Shown: positions 45,353-57,511 of the stretch, piece after piece
How positions within the stretch are numbered: position 1 is the stretch's first letter
Layout: each line of letters begins with the position of its first letter
Source of the DNA: Anagrus nilaparvatae
Lineage: Eukaryota; Arthropoda; Insecta; Hymenoptera; Mymaridae
Length of the DNA stretch: 64,000 bases
Direction: 5' to 3'
Assembly: GCA_022575985.1 (NCBI GenBank)
Contig: JAKSXM010000002.1
Location: 19,393,001-19,457,000, forward strand
The notes under the pieces: generated by a model
Told to the model about the DNA's origin: nothing
What the model saw: the letters and a program-made list of their open reading frames with translations, nothing else
The model's database searches: none
Position numbers and translations under genes: made by a program

Positions 45353-46157
45353 AAATGTAATATTTTCGATTTAGGGACCTTTGTTCCTTAGAGGCCCTAG
45401 GACTTTTAGGAACTTCGGCACCAAAAGAATAAATACAGTGGCAGTAGTTGTAATTTTATAATATAGAGATATATATGTATAATGTATTATACAACTAAGC
45501 AGCTCCAAATTACAGCTGGATCTGTTATACGTGAACACGTCACATGCCCGTTGGTTCTGTGAACACACAAACCGGTTATAAATTTTTAATTCTTAATTTC
45601 ACTTTCAAGGATCTTCAAATGATAACGAATCATAAAAAACATTTTAAGAATTTAAATGCTGCAAAATTAAAGTTTTTTATATTTATGAATCAGTTTACTA
45701 TCTAGTTACAATCAATCCAAGTTAGACGTAAACGGTAAAAACGCAGATTTTGAAATAGATGTAGATTTATAGGTTAGTATAATCATTGAGTTATAAGATT
45801 ACCCTAGTAAAAAATAACATAAAATCAACAAAAATTCTTTGATACTAAAAGATTTTGGCCAGAATCGAGCCTAAGACCTCTCTGAAATAATGTTTCGTTA
45901 TCTTACAAATTGGATGACAAAGGATAATGCAAACGTTTAGATATGGCAAACGTGAAATAAGGCTGCCGTTACGATAGTTAATAAATAAAATAAATGTTAT
46001 TATACATATAAAATTTATGTAATTTTTAAAATAAACCTAAAAAACTGAAATGTAAGGCAAAATTATAGTGTGCAAAAGAATTTCATTCGATCCGGGAATA
46101 TTTTTTACGAATCCATCTAACTTTTCGAGTTAATCGGTTCGATCTGTCAAAAGTCAC
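45353..46157. other. No gene seen
   Basis: AT-rich. A minus-strand ORF of 65 codons (45371-45568) is unrecognised. Confidence 0.4.
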
Positions 46158-46277
46158 CAGGGGTGGATCCAGAATGCACTTTTGGGGGTTGGGGGGAATA
46201 ATACCCAAAAAATACGTCAAAAACCGTAAAATTTTCAAAAAATTTCTAGAAAAGTACAAAATTTACGCTCTGGGGGG
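46158..46277 (+). mobile_element. Possible hAT-type terminus
   Basis: CAGGGGTGGATCCAG at 46158-46172 resembles hAT-superfamily terminal repeats, and G-rich blocks follow (46183-46197, and a G run at 46266-46276). No matching right end or transposase is present, so this is a fragment at best. Confidence 0.35.
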
Positions 46278-46279
46278 GG

Positions 46280-46755
46280 GGAATCGTTAATTAAATATTT
46301 TACAATATAAAAACTATTCATAGCTATTTTATTGTAGGTTATCTCTTTCCCGATAAATGTTTACAAAACTTCTCACAAAACTGCATGCATATGAGATGCA
46401 ACAGTAGGTGTGTATCGACAATTCCACTACTACTTATGTTTAATAAAAATCTTTTTTTCATAAAATTTTATATTTTTAATATCGAGCTTGGGTATAAGCA
46501 GATGTGTTCTAAAAATCATTCCTTTATAATAATCCGTTATGAACAAAAAATTATTTATACGGGTCGTTTGAACAATGAAAATATAAACTTAAGTTTCAAA
46601 AGAGATTATAATCTCATAGACTGTTTTTGAGATATCCTTTCAACAAAACCTAGAAGTTTTTTCGATATAATGGAGAGCTGCGCTCCATAATTATTAAATG
46701 CACACAAAAATTTGGGCCATAGAAACAAACTGTCTTTTTTCATTAGAAGAGGCTA
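46280..46755 (+). repeat. Dispersed segment shared with 34.33-34.86 kb
   Basis: Second copy of the segment described at 34330, starting abruptly after the poly-G tract. Its right end stops near GTCTTTTTnCATTAG, the same point where the other copy switches to a different repeat. Confidence 0.75.
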
Positions 46756-47405
46756 AAATAATAAAGAATGAGCCAGATCATATGCAAAGTATAGTAAATG
46801 GAGCTCTTGTATAAATATCGCTCTTAGCGAAGCATCAGGTTGAAAATATTTATTTTGAAATATATTTTCATTTTGAAGAAAAATATGATAGAGCAGTACA
46901 AAATTATTTTAAATTCACTCTTGTTTTAAAAACGCAAATCGAATCTGGAAAAATAAAAATGCTTTTCTAGATAAAAAGCTAATATTAACATCAAAAATAA
47001 ATTCCAAACATTACTCTCTATTCGAGAAAGACCTTCTGGCAAAATTCTTAGAACTAAACGAAGAAAGTGGTACAGATAAATTTTCAGTACAGAAAAAAAT
47101 CATTATATTTAAAAAATAATGATAATACCATACGCTAGATTAAAACATCGCAGGTTCGTTTCCATTAACATTTTATGAGTACATTCACAAAGGGAAACTA
47201 CTACATTTGATATGAAAAATTATAACTTACATTTGTATAACTTATAAATGAATGAGTTATTATGAAGAAAAATCATTTTTAAACAAGATTTCCTTACAAA
47301 TAGCCGAAGATAAAAAGGTAAATAAAATCGTTTAATATCCTCACCCCCTGAAATTTATGAAATTTTGAAAATGGAAAATATATTGTGATACCGGAAAAAA
47401 ATGAT
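46756..47405. other. AT-rich, no gene seen
   Basis: No ORF or repeat of note was recognised. Confidence 0.4.
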
Positions 47406-47410
47406 TTTGT

Positions 47411-48175
47411 AAATTTTATAATAAGAAAATCTAGGACCTTGTTAGGGTGACTTATGTGCCCTGGCCTTAATTAGGGGACCCATAAAGAAGTCAAAATCAT
47501 TTTTTTTTCTTCGTTCAAATTTTAACATTTTAATATATTTTTCCTTTGCAAAATTTTATAAATTTTATAATAAGAGAATCGAAAACCCACTTAGGTATGG
47601 TTTATTAAGTTCTTGGGAGTAATAGGGCCAATCGAGGGACCCATAAAATAGTGAAAATCATTTTCTATCATAACAAGCATATTTTGTTTCACCCTCCGAA
47701 TTTTAGGATATAATGTATTCGGCATTTGTAAAATTTTATAAATTTTATAATAAGAGACTCTAGGAACCCTTGGGGTGACTTATGGGACACTTAGAGTTAA
47801 CTGGGAGACCCATAAAGAAGTCAAATCATTTTTTTATCATCGTTCGAATTTTAATATATTAATATATTTCGCCATTGAAAATTTTTATAAATTTAATAAT
47901 AAGAGTATACAGGAACAGGTTTAGGATGATTTATTACGTCTTTGAGGGTATTGCAGCTAATCGGGAGACACATAAAATTGTGAAAATTATTTTCTATCGT
48001 AATACTGTGTTTCAGCATATCGATATACTCAGGTATTCGCAAAATAAAATTTTTTATAAAAAGAGAAAATAAAACCCCCTGGGTGGGAGAGAATTTAGGG
48101 AATTGGGGTGAATTAGGGTCCCCACTCATAAAATAGTCGAAATAATTTTTTATTATCCTTCTAAATTTCATCAAT
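47411..48175 (+). repeat. Dimeric higher-order tandem repeat, about 160-bp monomers
   Basis: Five monomers start near 47411, 47561, 47741, 47889 and 48048, each with TTTTATAATAAGAG and GGGACCCATAAA-like segments. Monomers 1 and 3 carry CATAAAGAAGTCAAA with a CTTCGTTC or CATCGTTC block. Monomers 2 and 4 carry CATAAAATAGTGAAAATC or a variant with CATTTTCTATC-like sequence. That gives an alternating A-B dimer of about 325 bp. A foldback inserted at 48180 ends the array. Part of the array opens short spurious ORFs. Confidence 0.75.
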
Positions 48176-48179
48176 AAAC

Positions 48180-49354
48180 CACACCCAGCTTGAACGAGCG
48201 AAAAGTCGAAAAAAAATGACGACAAAATCTGATACAGCAAAGTTTTCGGAAATAGTTTGTTATTTTCATATTTCCATAGCAGTAAGTTGGAGCTGATCGT
48301 CTAAAAAATTTTTAGTCAATTTTGTGGGTGGCTGAGAGATCAAAATCCGAAAATTTGATTTTTAACAATAAATCTTTATTAAATTTAAAGAAATAGATGA
48401 AAAATTTGGATTGCCAGGGAAAAACCACTCCAGAAGAAAAAAAAACTTTTCTTTTTACGATGAAATTTAGCCAAGTTATCGTCAATTTAAGATTTTGCTT
48501 AAATTCGCCTTAAAAAAGATTGAAATTTTATTGAAAAAGCCTGTTTCTGAACTTTGAACATGCATTACTAGCTTGATTTTCATCGTAAAATAATAATTTT
48601 TTTTTTTTAAATCGATTAATTTTTCCCTAGCAATTCATTTCTTTAAGAAAAAAATCATTTTTATTGACCAAATTTCAATTTTTAGGTCAAAAATTGTGTT
48701 AAGTAAATCTCGCTACTTACAGTTTTCAAAGGCTTTTGACATTAAAATTGAAATTCGGTACATAAAAATGATTTTTTTCTTAAAGAAATGAATGTCAAAA
48801 GCCTTTGAAAACTGTAAGTAGCGAGATTTACTTAACACAATTTTTGACCTAAAAATTGAAATTTGGTCAATAAAAATGATTTTTTTCTTAAAGAAATGAA
48901 TTGCTAGGGAAAAATTAATCGATTTAAAAAAAAAAAATTATTATTTTACGATGAAAATCAAGCTAGTAATGCATGTTCAAAGTTCAGAAACAGGCTTTTT
49001 CAATAAAATTTCAATCTTTTTTAAGGCGAATTTAAGCAAAATCTTAAATTGACGATAACTTGGCTAAATTTCATCGTAAAAAGAAAAGTTTTTTTTTCTT
49101 CTGGAGTGGTTTTTCCCTGGCAATCCAAATTTTTCATCTATTTCTTTAAATTTAATAAAGATTTATTGTTAAAAATCAAATTTTCGGATTTTGATCTCTC
49201 AGCCACCCACAAAATTGACTAAAAATTTTTTAGACGATCAGCTCCAACTTACTGCTATGGAAATATGAAAATAACAAACTATTTCCGAAAACTTTGCTGT
49301 ATCAGATTTTGTCGTCATTTTTTTTCGACTTTTCGCTCGTTCAAGCTGGGTGTG
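48180..49354. mobile_element. 1.2-kb foldback element, AAAC target duplication
   Basis: Almost perfect palindrome. The ends CACACCCAGCTTGAACGAGC and its complement are flanked by AAAC at 48176-48179 and 49355-49358. The arms run to about 48745 and from about 48795. Its inner core (about 48405-49125, bounded by TTGCCAGGGAAAAACCACTC) is shared with the palindrome at 61288-62424; the outer 220 bp per arm are not. No ORF, so it must be mobilised in trans if at all. Confidence 0.9.
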
Positions 49355-49947
49355 AAACTAGAAAATCATCAGCTCATCAATATGCTAGAAAATCACAAAA
49401 TTTTATGTCTTTTACAGAAAGATGAATTTTTATATTTAGAAAAGGGCAAAAAAGCAGTATGTGGAATGGTAGGGATAAATTAAATGATGGGATAATTTAG
49501 ACTTCAGATTCGTTTTTAGCGCATCCAAAACCCCCGAAAGTTATACTCAAGTTTCAAGAACAAAACTTTTTTTTTGTGGTCCTGTGTTATTATTTATTGA
49601 CTATTATAGAAATTAAATAAATTAGACTTTTAAGCAAAAAAATATAATAACTTTTGGCAAAATTTGATTTTCAAATGAAAAACTGTATCTGTTACATTTC
49701 ACTTGTAGCAGAAAAGACGTTATAATAGATGAAAATTGGAACGTTTGAACATTTATATAAAAAAAAATTAATTTTCATACTTGGAATTGCATTTGGTTTT
49801 TACAAAAATTTTTATTTTGATCATTCTTGCTTAATTTCTCTTAAAAATTTATTTATATATTTAATGATTAATGAAAAGTAAAAATTTTCTTATCATATTT
49901 TCAAAGTAAGAATTTTTTAGATTCTTAAAACTCAAAATTAGACTAGA
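49355..49947. other. AT-rich, no gene seen
   Basis: The short ORF starting inside the foldback (49265-49483) is incidental. Nothing else recognised. Confidence 0.4.
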
Positions 49948-50592
49948 TTTTTTGGATTTTATTATAAATAATAAAATCGATCTATTAGGAACTAAGATTT
50001 TTTATTCAATTATCTACGTTTCAGAGGAACTTAGCCTCCCTTTTCAAGATCTGAAAAATTACAAAATTTTTTTACATTTTAATTATATTTACTGTAATAA
50101 TGATTTTTTTTAAAAAACACTTACAAAATAAGAAATAAAAATCTTCTAAATTATGGCACAAAAATTATGCATATTTTATTATTCTGTGCAAAAATTTACC
50201 GCATCTAAGTATCTATTATTAACTTTATTTTTTTTTTAAATCTTTAGAACTTCATTGTTACTAGTACGTTCTTTCTCCTGAATAAAAAAATCAGTTTGTT
50301 TTAATTCAAAATTGTTTATTTTTGCTCAGAATAATAAAAAATGCACAATTTTTGTGCCATAATTTAGAAGATTTTTATTTCTTATTTTTTAAATGTTTTT
50401 TTTTTAAAAATCACTATTACAGTAAAGATAATTAAAATGTAAAAAAATTTTGTTGTAAAAAATATTTGTAATTTTTCAGATCTTCAAAAGGGGAGCTAAG
50501 TTCCTCTGAAACGTAGATAATTGAATAAAAAATCTTAGTTCCTAATATATCGATTTTATTATTTATAATATAAAACCCCAAAAATCTATTCA
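49948..50592. repeat. Foldback element, about 645 bp
   Basis: Arms pair through CTACGTTTCAGAGGAACTTA (50016) against TAAGnTCCTCTGAAACGTAG (about 50498), and AAATTATGGCACAAAAATT (50150) against AATTTTTGTGCCATAATTT (50346). The loop at about 50200-50300 is unpaired. Non-coding. Confidence 0.85.
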
Positions 50593-51665
50593 TAAAATTG
50601 GGAACGTAAGCAGTATTTATACTGTATATTTCATTACATCAAAATTAGACTGTATAAAATTAATAAAGAAAAATGTTTGGTATTTATACATATCTTAAAA
50701 TTCTAATAACAAAATGTACTTTATCCACGATACAATTAACCTAATTTTATTACATTGTAAAATTGAAAATTATTAATTAGCATGAAATAGTAACAATTTT
50801 AGAAATAATAATAAATTGTGGAGCCACTAGAGTAGCAAAATTATCATTTAAAGTGCAAAAAGTACTTTCTGCGGGTTAAACTTAAATTTGTATCTTTTAC
50901 ACTAGTTTTTGATAATTTTAAGAGTAAAATAGCAGTCCACGCTGCTTTTCTTCATTCTAATAGTTAACAAAGAACAAAAAATAATATTGAATAACTGTAT
51001 AAATAAATAAAAAATCTTCATTAATTATTAAATTTAAAAAAATAAACTTACTAAAATTAATTTTGTGCTTTCTTCGTCCGGTTTTAAATGTAAGTGACTG
51101 TAAGTTTTTTTTGCAAAACATCTTGATTAGGTGCGCTGAAAGTGCATCAAGTTTTCAACCTAATAAAGTTAAAATATGAATAAATATGGTTTAAAAAATT
51201 CCTTTTTTATGACAGTCTTGAAAATCCTTTTATAGATTCTGAAGGTTACGTATATGGAAATTAAACTAATATATTTATGAATTTATAGTTTGATAAAATT
51301 AAACGATGTAACGAAAGAAAAATTATCACGTTATTTTGAAATATTTCAATTTTATCTTAAAATCTACAATTCATACAGCGATAAAAAAAAACCGACTGTT
51401 CATATTACTTCCGCATTATTTTGTTTTCTAAATTTTACAACACTTTCTTAAATTAAAAAATTGAACGTATAAGGAATAAGCGATTCTCGTTTTCCATTCA
51501 TACACTGTAAAAAATGACGTTCTCAAATTTAGTAACAGAGAGTAAATTTACTATTATGCTAGTAAATTAACTAAGACTGTACTACTTGTAAATAAATTCA
51601 AACAAAATTTTTTTTACTGTTTGTTTATGTAAAATAAATAAAGTAAAGCAATGAAAAGTTGGTAA
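50593..51665. other. AT-rich, no gene seen
   Basis: A CACTGTAAAAAATGACG segment at 51504 resembles a TA-flanked MITE end, but no opposite end was found. Confidence 0.4.
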
Positions 51666-51667
51666 TA

Positions 51668-52933
51668 CTCTCTAAACACTATGGTGTAAATATATGTACA
51701 AAATTACACAACAACACTCTATGGCATGTAATAATTATTTTTTACACTCTATGTTGTGTAAAAATTTTTGTTATACATCTTATACGCGGTAATATTTTAT
51801 AATTACACTATATAAATGGTAAATTTATAAATTACACTATTAGAAATAAAAATCTAATTGTGTAAATTTAAAAATCACAAAATATAAAAACGCGCGCGCC
51901 GACGTCGAATATAATATGACTTTGAACACCAAACAATGGTTTCTTTATCCAAAAATTGTATGAATTCTTCGGTATTAAATTTAGCAATAACCTGTGTATG
52001 CAAATATTTTATATCATAAACATGTTTTATATTTTGAGGTTATTGTGAACTTCAACGAATTTTTTTTTAACAGCATTCCAGAACTCTGTAATTACCGATA
52101 TTTTCTATGGGGAATTTAGTAAATTTGGACCTATCGGTTCCGGATTTTCTGAAGCCAAAAAGCGATTAAAAAACTTTTCCTCTTACAGAAATTTTTTTTT
52201 TTTAGTTCCTCATCTACACCGCTATCATCTTTGATTTTTGATATTCGATAGTTTTTTTGTAAAAAATAATAATTCATAAGTTCGTATCTATTCGATACCA
52301 TTTAATTGAACGCGCACTGTTTTTTATTATTAATTTCTAATTAATTAAAAAAAATTATCAAATATAAAAAATCGAAGACGATACTGGTGTAGTGGAATGA
52401 AAAAGAAAATATTCTATAAAAGGAGAAATTTTTGTAATTGCTTTTTGGCTTCAGAAAATCCGGAACCGATAGGCCCAAATTTACTAAATTCCCCATAGAA
52501 AATATCGGTAATCACAGAGTTCTGGAATGCTGTTAAAAAAAAATTCGCCGAAGTTCACAATAACCTCAAAATATAAAACATGTTTATGATATAAAATATT
52601 TGCATACAGGTTATTGCTAAATTTAATACCGAAGAATTAATACAATTTTTGGATAAAGAAACCATTGTTTGGTGTTCAAAGTCATATTATACACGACGTC
52701 GGCGCGCGCGTTTTTATATATTGTGATTTTCAAATTTACACAATTAGATTTTTATTTCTAATAGTGTAATTTATAAATTTACCATTTATATAGTGTAATT
52801 ATAAAATATTACCGCGTATAAGATGTATAACAAAAAATTTTACACAACATAGAGTGTAAAAAATAATTATTACATGCCATAGAGTGTTGTTGTGTAATTT
52901 TATACATATATTTACACCATAGTGTTTAGAGAG
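51668..52933. mobile_element. 1.27-kb foldback element with TA flanks
   Basis: Ends CTCTCTAAACACTATGGTG and the complement, flanked by TA on both sides (51666-51667 and 52934-52935). Arms stay nearly identical to within about 50 bp of the centre (about 52310). The outer 230 bp of each arm hold repeated TTACACnnTAT-type motifs. A CpG-rich CGCGCGCGCCGACGTCG block (51893) sits inside both arms. Non-coding; a TA duplication would suit a Tc1/mariner-related element. Confidence 0.85.
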
Positions 52934-52939
52934 TAAAAA

Positions 52940-55385
52940 ATACTATAAAATAAATGAAAACTTTATTAAAAATAGCATTAACCCTAAATAAAAAAAATAT
53001 TTGGACATTTACAGGAAAAACTAAAGTTATTAAAAAAATTAAAATATTTTAGTAAAATTTTTTATCATGCAGAAAGACATTCAATCGGCATAAAATTTTT
53101 TCTAACTTCACATTAGTGATTAAAAATTGTTATTTTCAATAAATTCTTTTTAATTTTTATGTTATATTCATTATGCTTTAAAATAATATTATAATAAAAC
53201 TTAAATTTACCTGAATCGCAGAATTGAAATCTTATTTCACATAAAAAGATATTTAATTTTCAACAAATCAGTCCAGAATTAAGTTTTCGTTACTTCTTAA
53301 AAAAATGCTTCTACTCCATTTTTCATTTAAGATTGAAGTAACAATAAAAGTGATAATGACTAGAGTATGTTCAAGTCCGGTTTTATATGAAAAAAATGTT
53401 CACGTTCGACATTAACTTATACAATAAATTCATTATTCAAACTGAATCTTTGGATTTTATTTTCATTTTTATAATAATTATCTATTATTTTAATAAAAAA
53501 ATATCATGTTTATCTTTAATTTATTGTAAAAATATCTACAAATTACATATTTTTTATTTATTTTACATTCATTCATTTATTTAACATACGTATTATAAAA
53601 AATAAAACTAATTATTTCTTTGAATCAATTTATATTTTGAGGTTGCGGTCATGTTTAAAAGCGATTAATATAGTCAAGATTTTCCTCATGATAGAGTTTT
53701 AATGACAATTATGAATTGCAATCGCATTAAAGAAAATTTTTGGATAATGCCGTATCGTGTTCAAAAAAGACGAAATTGCTTGTGAACTGAGATTTTGGCC
53801 TTTTTTAACGGTCAATGGTCGGATACAATTTTTCTTGTCAGCGATCAGAAAGCACGTATTACAATTTGAGTCATTACTTATACTTTTCTGAACATGAGCT
53901 CGTAATACACAATTTCTTTGTCACTGACGAAAAACCCAATTTTGTAGGCCACTCACGCAGTGGTAAAAAAATGCGTGCTTTTTGGTTATTGACAAGAGAA
54001 AAAAAATATTTTTTCTTAAAATATTAACAGCATTATTAAATTTTCGCCAGAGGACTATTGTACCTTTCAAACAAAGCAGAGCGGTAGCTTCTAAAAAGGC
54101 GACATTAAATAAAATTCATAAATTTTAAATTTATAAATTAAAATTTATAATTTTTATAAATTAAATTTTTAATTAATCTTAATTAAATTAAAAAATTTTA
54201 TTTTTTAAACACATTCACTGCAGTATGGACGAAATACGCGAATGGTTTCATATATTTTATTGGGTTTGTTTTCGTGGTATTTTGGCAATATTTGGAGTCA
54301 TGTGTGTGGCAAAGGCTATGCCCGGATCTATATAGTGAATCGGCCCACGAAAGATATTTAAAAATTAATTGTATTAGGTCATAGTACACCTAAAAAAAAT
54401 AGAATCCTGAAGTTTTCAGACCTCCAGATGCCTTCAGCTCTGATTGGCAGCCTATTAATGACAAAAAAAAAAGTAAATTTTTAACGACTTTTTAGTCGTG
54501 TTTCTGATACTCCCGTGGTAAAACGATTCTGTCAAAATGATCTTGCGACCTCTCATTCAAAAGGTTAGACGATATTCTTTCAGCTAAAATTACTTTTGAA
54601 AGTGATTTTAGTGCATCCTTTTGATTGGTAGACCATAAACCGTCCAAAATAAATTTTTTTTCTTCTTAAATTTCAACTTTGGCAGCGATTTAAAAAAAAT
54701 TGAGAGATATGCCCATTCTACTTTTTTTTTAACTAATGAAAAATAAAACAAATTTTCATTTGCGACCATCCGCGCTCAAAAATATTTGGGGCAACATGGT
54801 CAAATACTTAAAAAACTGAAATAACTTTTGTTTTTAATTTTGTGATTTTTCGAAAAAGGATCCTGCACAAATGAATAGGAAATGGCCGTTCGATCAAATT
54901 AGGTGAATTTTTTGTATGTTTTAGATTTTATTATTCTGAAAAAATGTCTCCATGGTCACAAAGCTCCAAAGTCTCAACTTTGGCTGCTACGGAGCTTGAA
55001 AGCTCCATAGCTCTATTACACAGGTACACAAAAAAAAAAAATCATGTACCAGAGGGTAGACCCCCTGATATGGGGGTTTTTGGTGGTGCTAAAACCGAAT
55101 ATGGCTAAAGAAATGCAATAAAATTAGCCAATTTGCCCCCAGCGCCCCCGTAAGCCCCCCAAAGAAGTGAAAAAAATTTTTTTCCTCGAAAAATGAAAAT
55201 TGAACTATATACTCCTGTTTTTTGGGACGCTTATTCCAAAAATGTATACAAATAATGTTTTTCACCAACGTTTGGCCCTGTAGACGACACCAGTGCCCCC
55301 ATTAATACCCCCCCCCCAAAGGGATAAAAATATTTTTTATTACAAAAATTAAAACTAAATATGAATTCTTATATTTTTTGGGGCG
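52940..55385. other. AT-rich, no gene seen
   Basis: Short ORFs only (53387-53584, 53815-54027). 54115-54195 is an almost pure A/T low-complexity tract. From about 55040 the composition becomes C/G-richer, with C runs at 55290-55318. None of this is recognised as coding. Confidence 0.45.
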
Positions 55386-55393
55386 GAGCTTTG

Positions 55394-55810
55394 CCGTGTG
55401 TAACCGTATGTAAAATGAATTTATAGCAGCAGCCGTGTTGAACCGTACCAATGTTAACGAAAAAGGGATTAACCGTGTCTTTATAAGTAAATAATAGGTC
55501 GACCGTTGGCAACCGTATAAAAAATGCTTTTAATGAATCAACCGTGTTTAACAGTGTCAAAATAATAAAGAAGAGCTCAGCCGTATGTAACCGTATGAAT
55601 AATGAATTCAGAGCTGCTGCCGTGTTAAACAGTATCAAAATTAACGGTAAAGAGATCAACCGTGTCTAGCCGTATGAAAAATGAATTTCAAGCATCCACC
55701 GTGTTTAACCGTGTCTTTATAAGCATATAATCGATCAACCGTGAACAACCATATGAAAAATGCTTGCCGTGTGTAACCGTATAAAAAATGAATGTATAGC
55801 TACGGCCGTT
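55394..55810 (+). repeat. Array of a 14-bp CCGTGTnnAACCGT motif, forward block
   Basis: Motif copies start at 55394, 55433, 55503, 55542, 55581, 55620, 55660, 55699, 55739 and 55767, with half-copies at 55473 and 55805. Spacing is strikingly close to 39-40 bp for most neighbours. Each motif is a pair of CCGT boxes 10 bp apart, one helical turn. Linkers repeat TATAAAAAATGAAT-like sequence. An ORF on the minus strand (55369-55659) is repeat-derived. Confidence 0.85.
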
Positions 55811-55840
55811 AAAAAAAAAGAATTATTAAAACTACATATC

Positions 55841-55950
55841 ATTGGCGCACGGGGCCTTCGGCCCCCTTATTTGCTATCATTCAATATTTCTGTCAATAAT
55901 TTAATTTAGTTAAAATTTAATTTTGAGAAAGGTGACCGAAGGCCCCGTGC
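55841..55950. repeat. GC-rich hairpin between the opposed arrays
   Basis: GCGCACGGGGCCTTCGGCCC (55847) contains a tight GGGGCCTTCGGCCCC hairpin. Its complement recurs as ACCGAAGGCCCCGTGCAC at 55933-55950. Together they form a larger stem around an AT-rich loop. Confidence 0.8.
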
Positions 55951-56043
55951 ACGAATATATAGAGTACGTGTGAATGGCGTGAATTAGTGATAATTCACTT
56001 AATTAAGCAAATTACGACTGATCTCTTTTTTGTTATTATTGAT

Positions 56044-56660
56044 ACGCTTGAACACGGCAGATGATATAATTGCATTTCTCATTCGGCTAGACATAGTTGA
56101 CCTATTATATACTAATAATGGTACGGTTTAACACGGTAAATACCCTAAAAGCTTTTTTTGTACGGTTAGAGACGGGTGATCTCTTTTTGGTAATATTTGT
56201 ACGGTTAAAAATGGCAGAAGCTATAAATTCATTTTTCATACAGTTATAAACGGTTGAGCTCGTCTTTATTATATTAAAACAGTTAAACACGGCGGATTCT
56301 TTAAAATCATTTTTCATACCGTTAAACACTGTTGATTCTTTAAAAGCATTTTACATAAGGTTGCACACGGCTGATCTCTTCCTTATTATATTCACACGGT
56401 TAAACACGGTTGATTCTTTAAATGAATTTTTCATATGGTTGGGCACGCCGATTATTTATTTATAATAACATGGTTATACACGGTTAAAGTATTTTAATTT
56501 TTTTTTGCATGGTTTTTTACGGTAAATATATATAATTAAACCTGCGAGTCACACGGTTCTGTACGGCAAATGGGTTAATGCTAATATTGTACGGTTACAT
56601 ACGAAAAAGATGAAAACCCGTAAATTTTATCTGAAGAACGGAACAGCCGTGTAGAAACGG
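56044..56660 (-). repeat. Array of the same 14-bp motif, reverse block
   Basis: Copies of ACGGTTnnACACGG (the complement) start at 56044, 56123, 56162, 56201, 56240, 56279, 56318, 56357, 56396, 56435 (weak), 56470, 56509, 56553 and 56591. From 56123 to 56435 the interval is 39 bp every time. The last element (56647) is a hybrid, CCGTGTAGAAACGG. Linkers again contain TCATTTTTCATA-like sequence, the complement of the forward block. Confidence 0.85.
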
Positions 56661-57211
56661 TAAGTGTAAATAGACACATTTTGTAATAAGGGATAATCAT
56701 TGTTTTAAAATTTTGCGATAAAAAGATTTGGCTATGGACTAGTGCACTATCCAATTTAAAATTAAGACAAATTTAGAATCAGCTGAGTTTTCCGACGTTT
56801 TCCCCACTTTATACTGTTACTAAACTGACCATGACGACTTTTTTTTGAAACAAAAAAGCATGATGAAATTAAAAAGATAAAACTTTAAAATTCTCACCAC
56901 GTTTGCTAGTTAAGATTTTAAAATATTTAAAATTATCTTTAATAAATAAATATTCAGGAAAAAACTGCTCAAGAAAATTCGATGAAAAAACTAGTGGTTT
57001 CATCGAATTCCTACGAAAAAATATATAAGTAACTCTTCCAAATATTATTCAGAACATTTTTTCTTGAAGACTGCAAAACTTTTAAAAATTGGTCCCCTAA
57101 TAATTTGTACCCTAAAAAACTAAAAAAATGAATTTTTTTCCTGTAAATGTTAAAATAAATAGTGTGTTCGAATCGTACGGAAAATATTACTAGGGAATCC
57201 ATATTTTAAGC
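56661..57211. other. AT-rich, no gene seen
   Basis: No ORF of interest, no repeat partner. Confidence 0.4.
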
Positions 57212-57325
57212 CCTTTCTAGACCTAATAAAATTCTTTTAATTTCATATGCTTTTACTATACCAAAGAGTATTTGCTTATAGTAAAAGCATACAAGATTTA
57301 AAAAAATTTATTAGGTCTAGAAAGG
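57212..57325. repeat. Small perfect-ended hairpin element
   Basis: CCTTTCTAGACCTAATAAA and its complement end a 114-bp palindrome with TATGCTTTTACTATA pairing in the inner stem. Probably a minimal MITE or foldback. Confidence 0.75.
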
Positions 57326-57511
57326 CCTTTAGTTCAGTTTATAACATCGTTTGACTCTGCCAGAAAAATCCCAATTCTATTTATTAAAAAAACCCAATAT
57401 TTAAAATTTAAACTGCTCTAAGACGTTAAAAATTAAAAGAAAAATTATTTACAATAGAAAGCTAATACTACTTCAAAATATGTAAAATTAAAGTAATTAA
57501 TAAAAAAACGC

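Noticed and set aside
46130..46160. GGTTCGATCT as a possible tRNA B box
   Set aside because: No matching A box, acceptor stem or cloverleaf could be formed around it.
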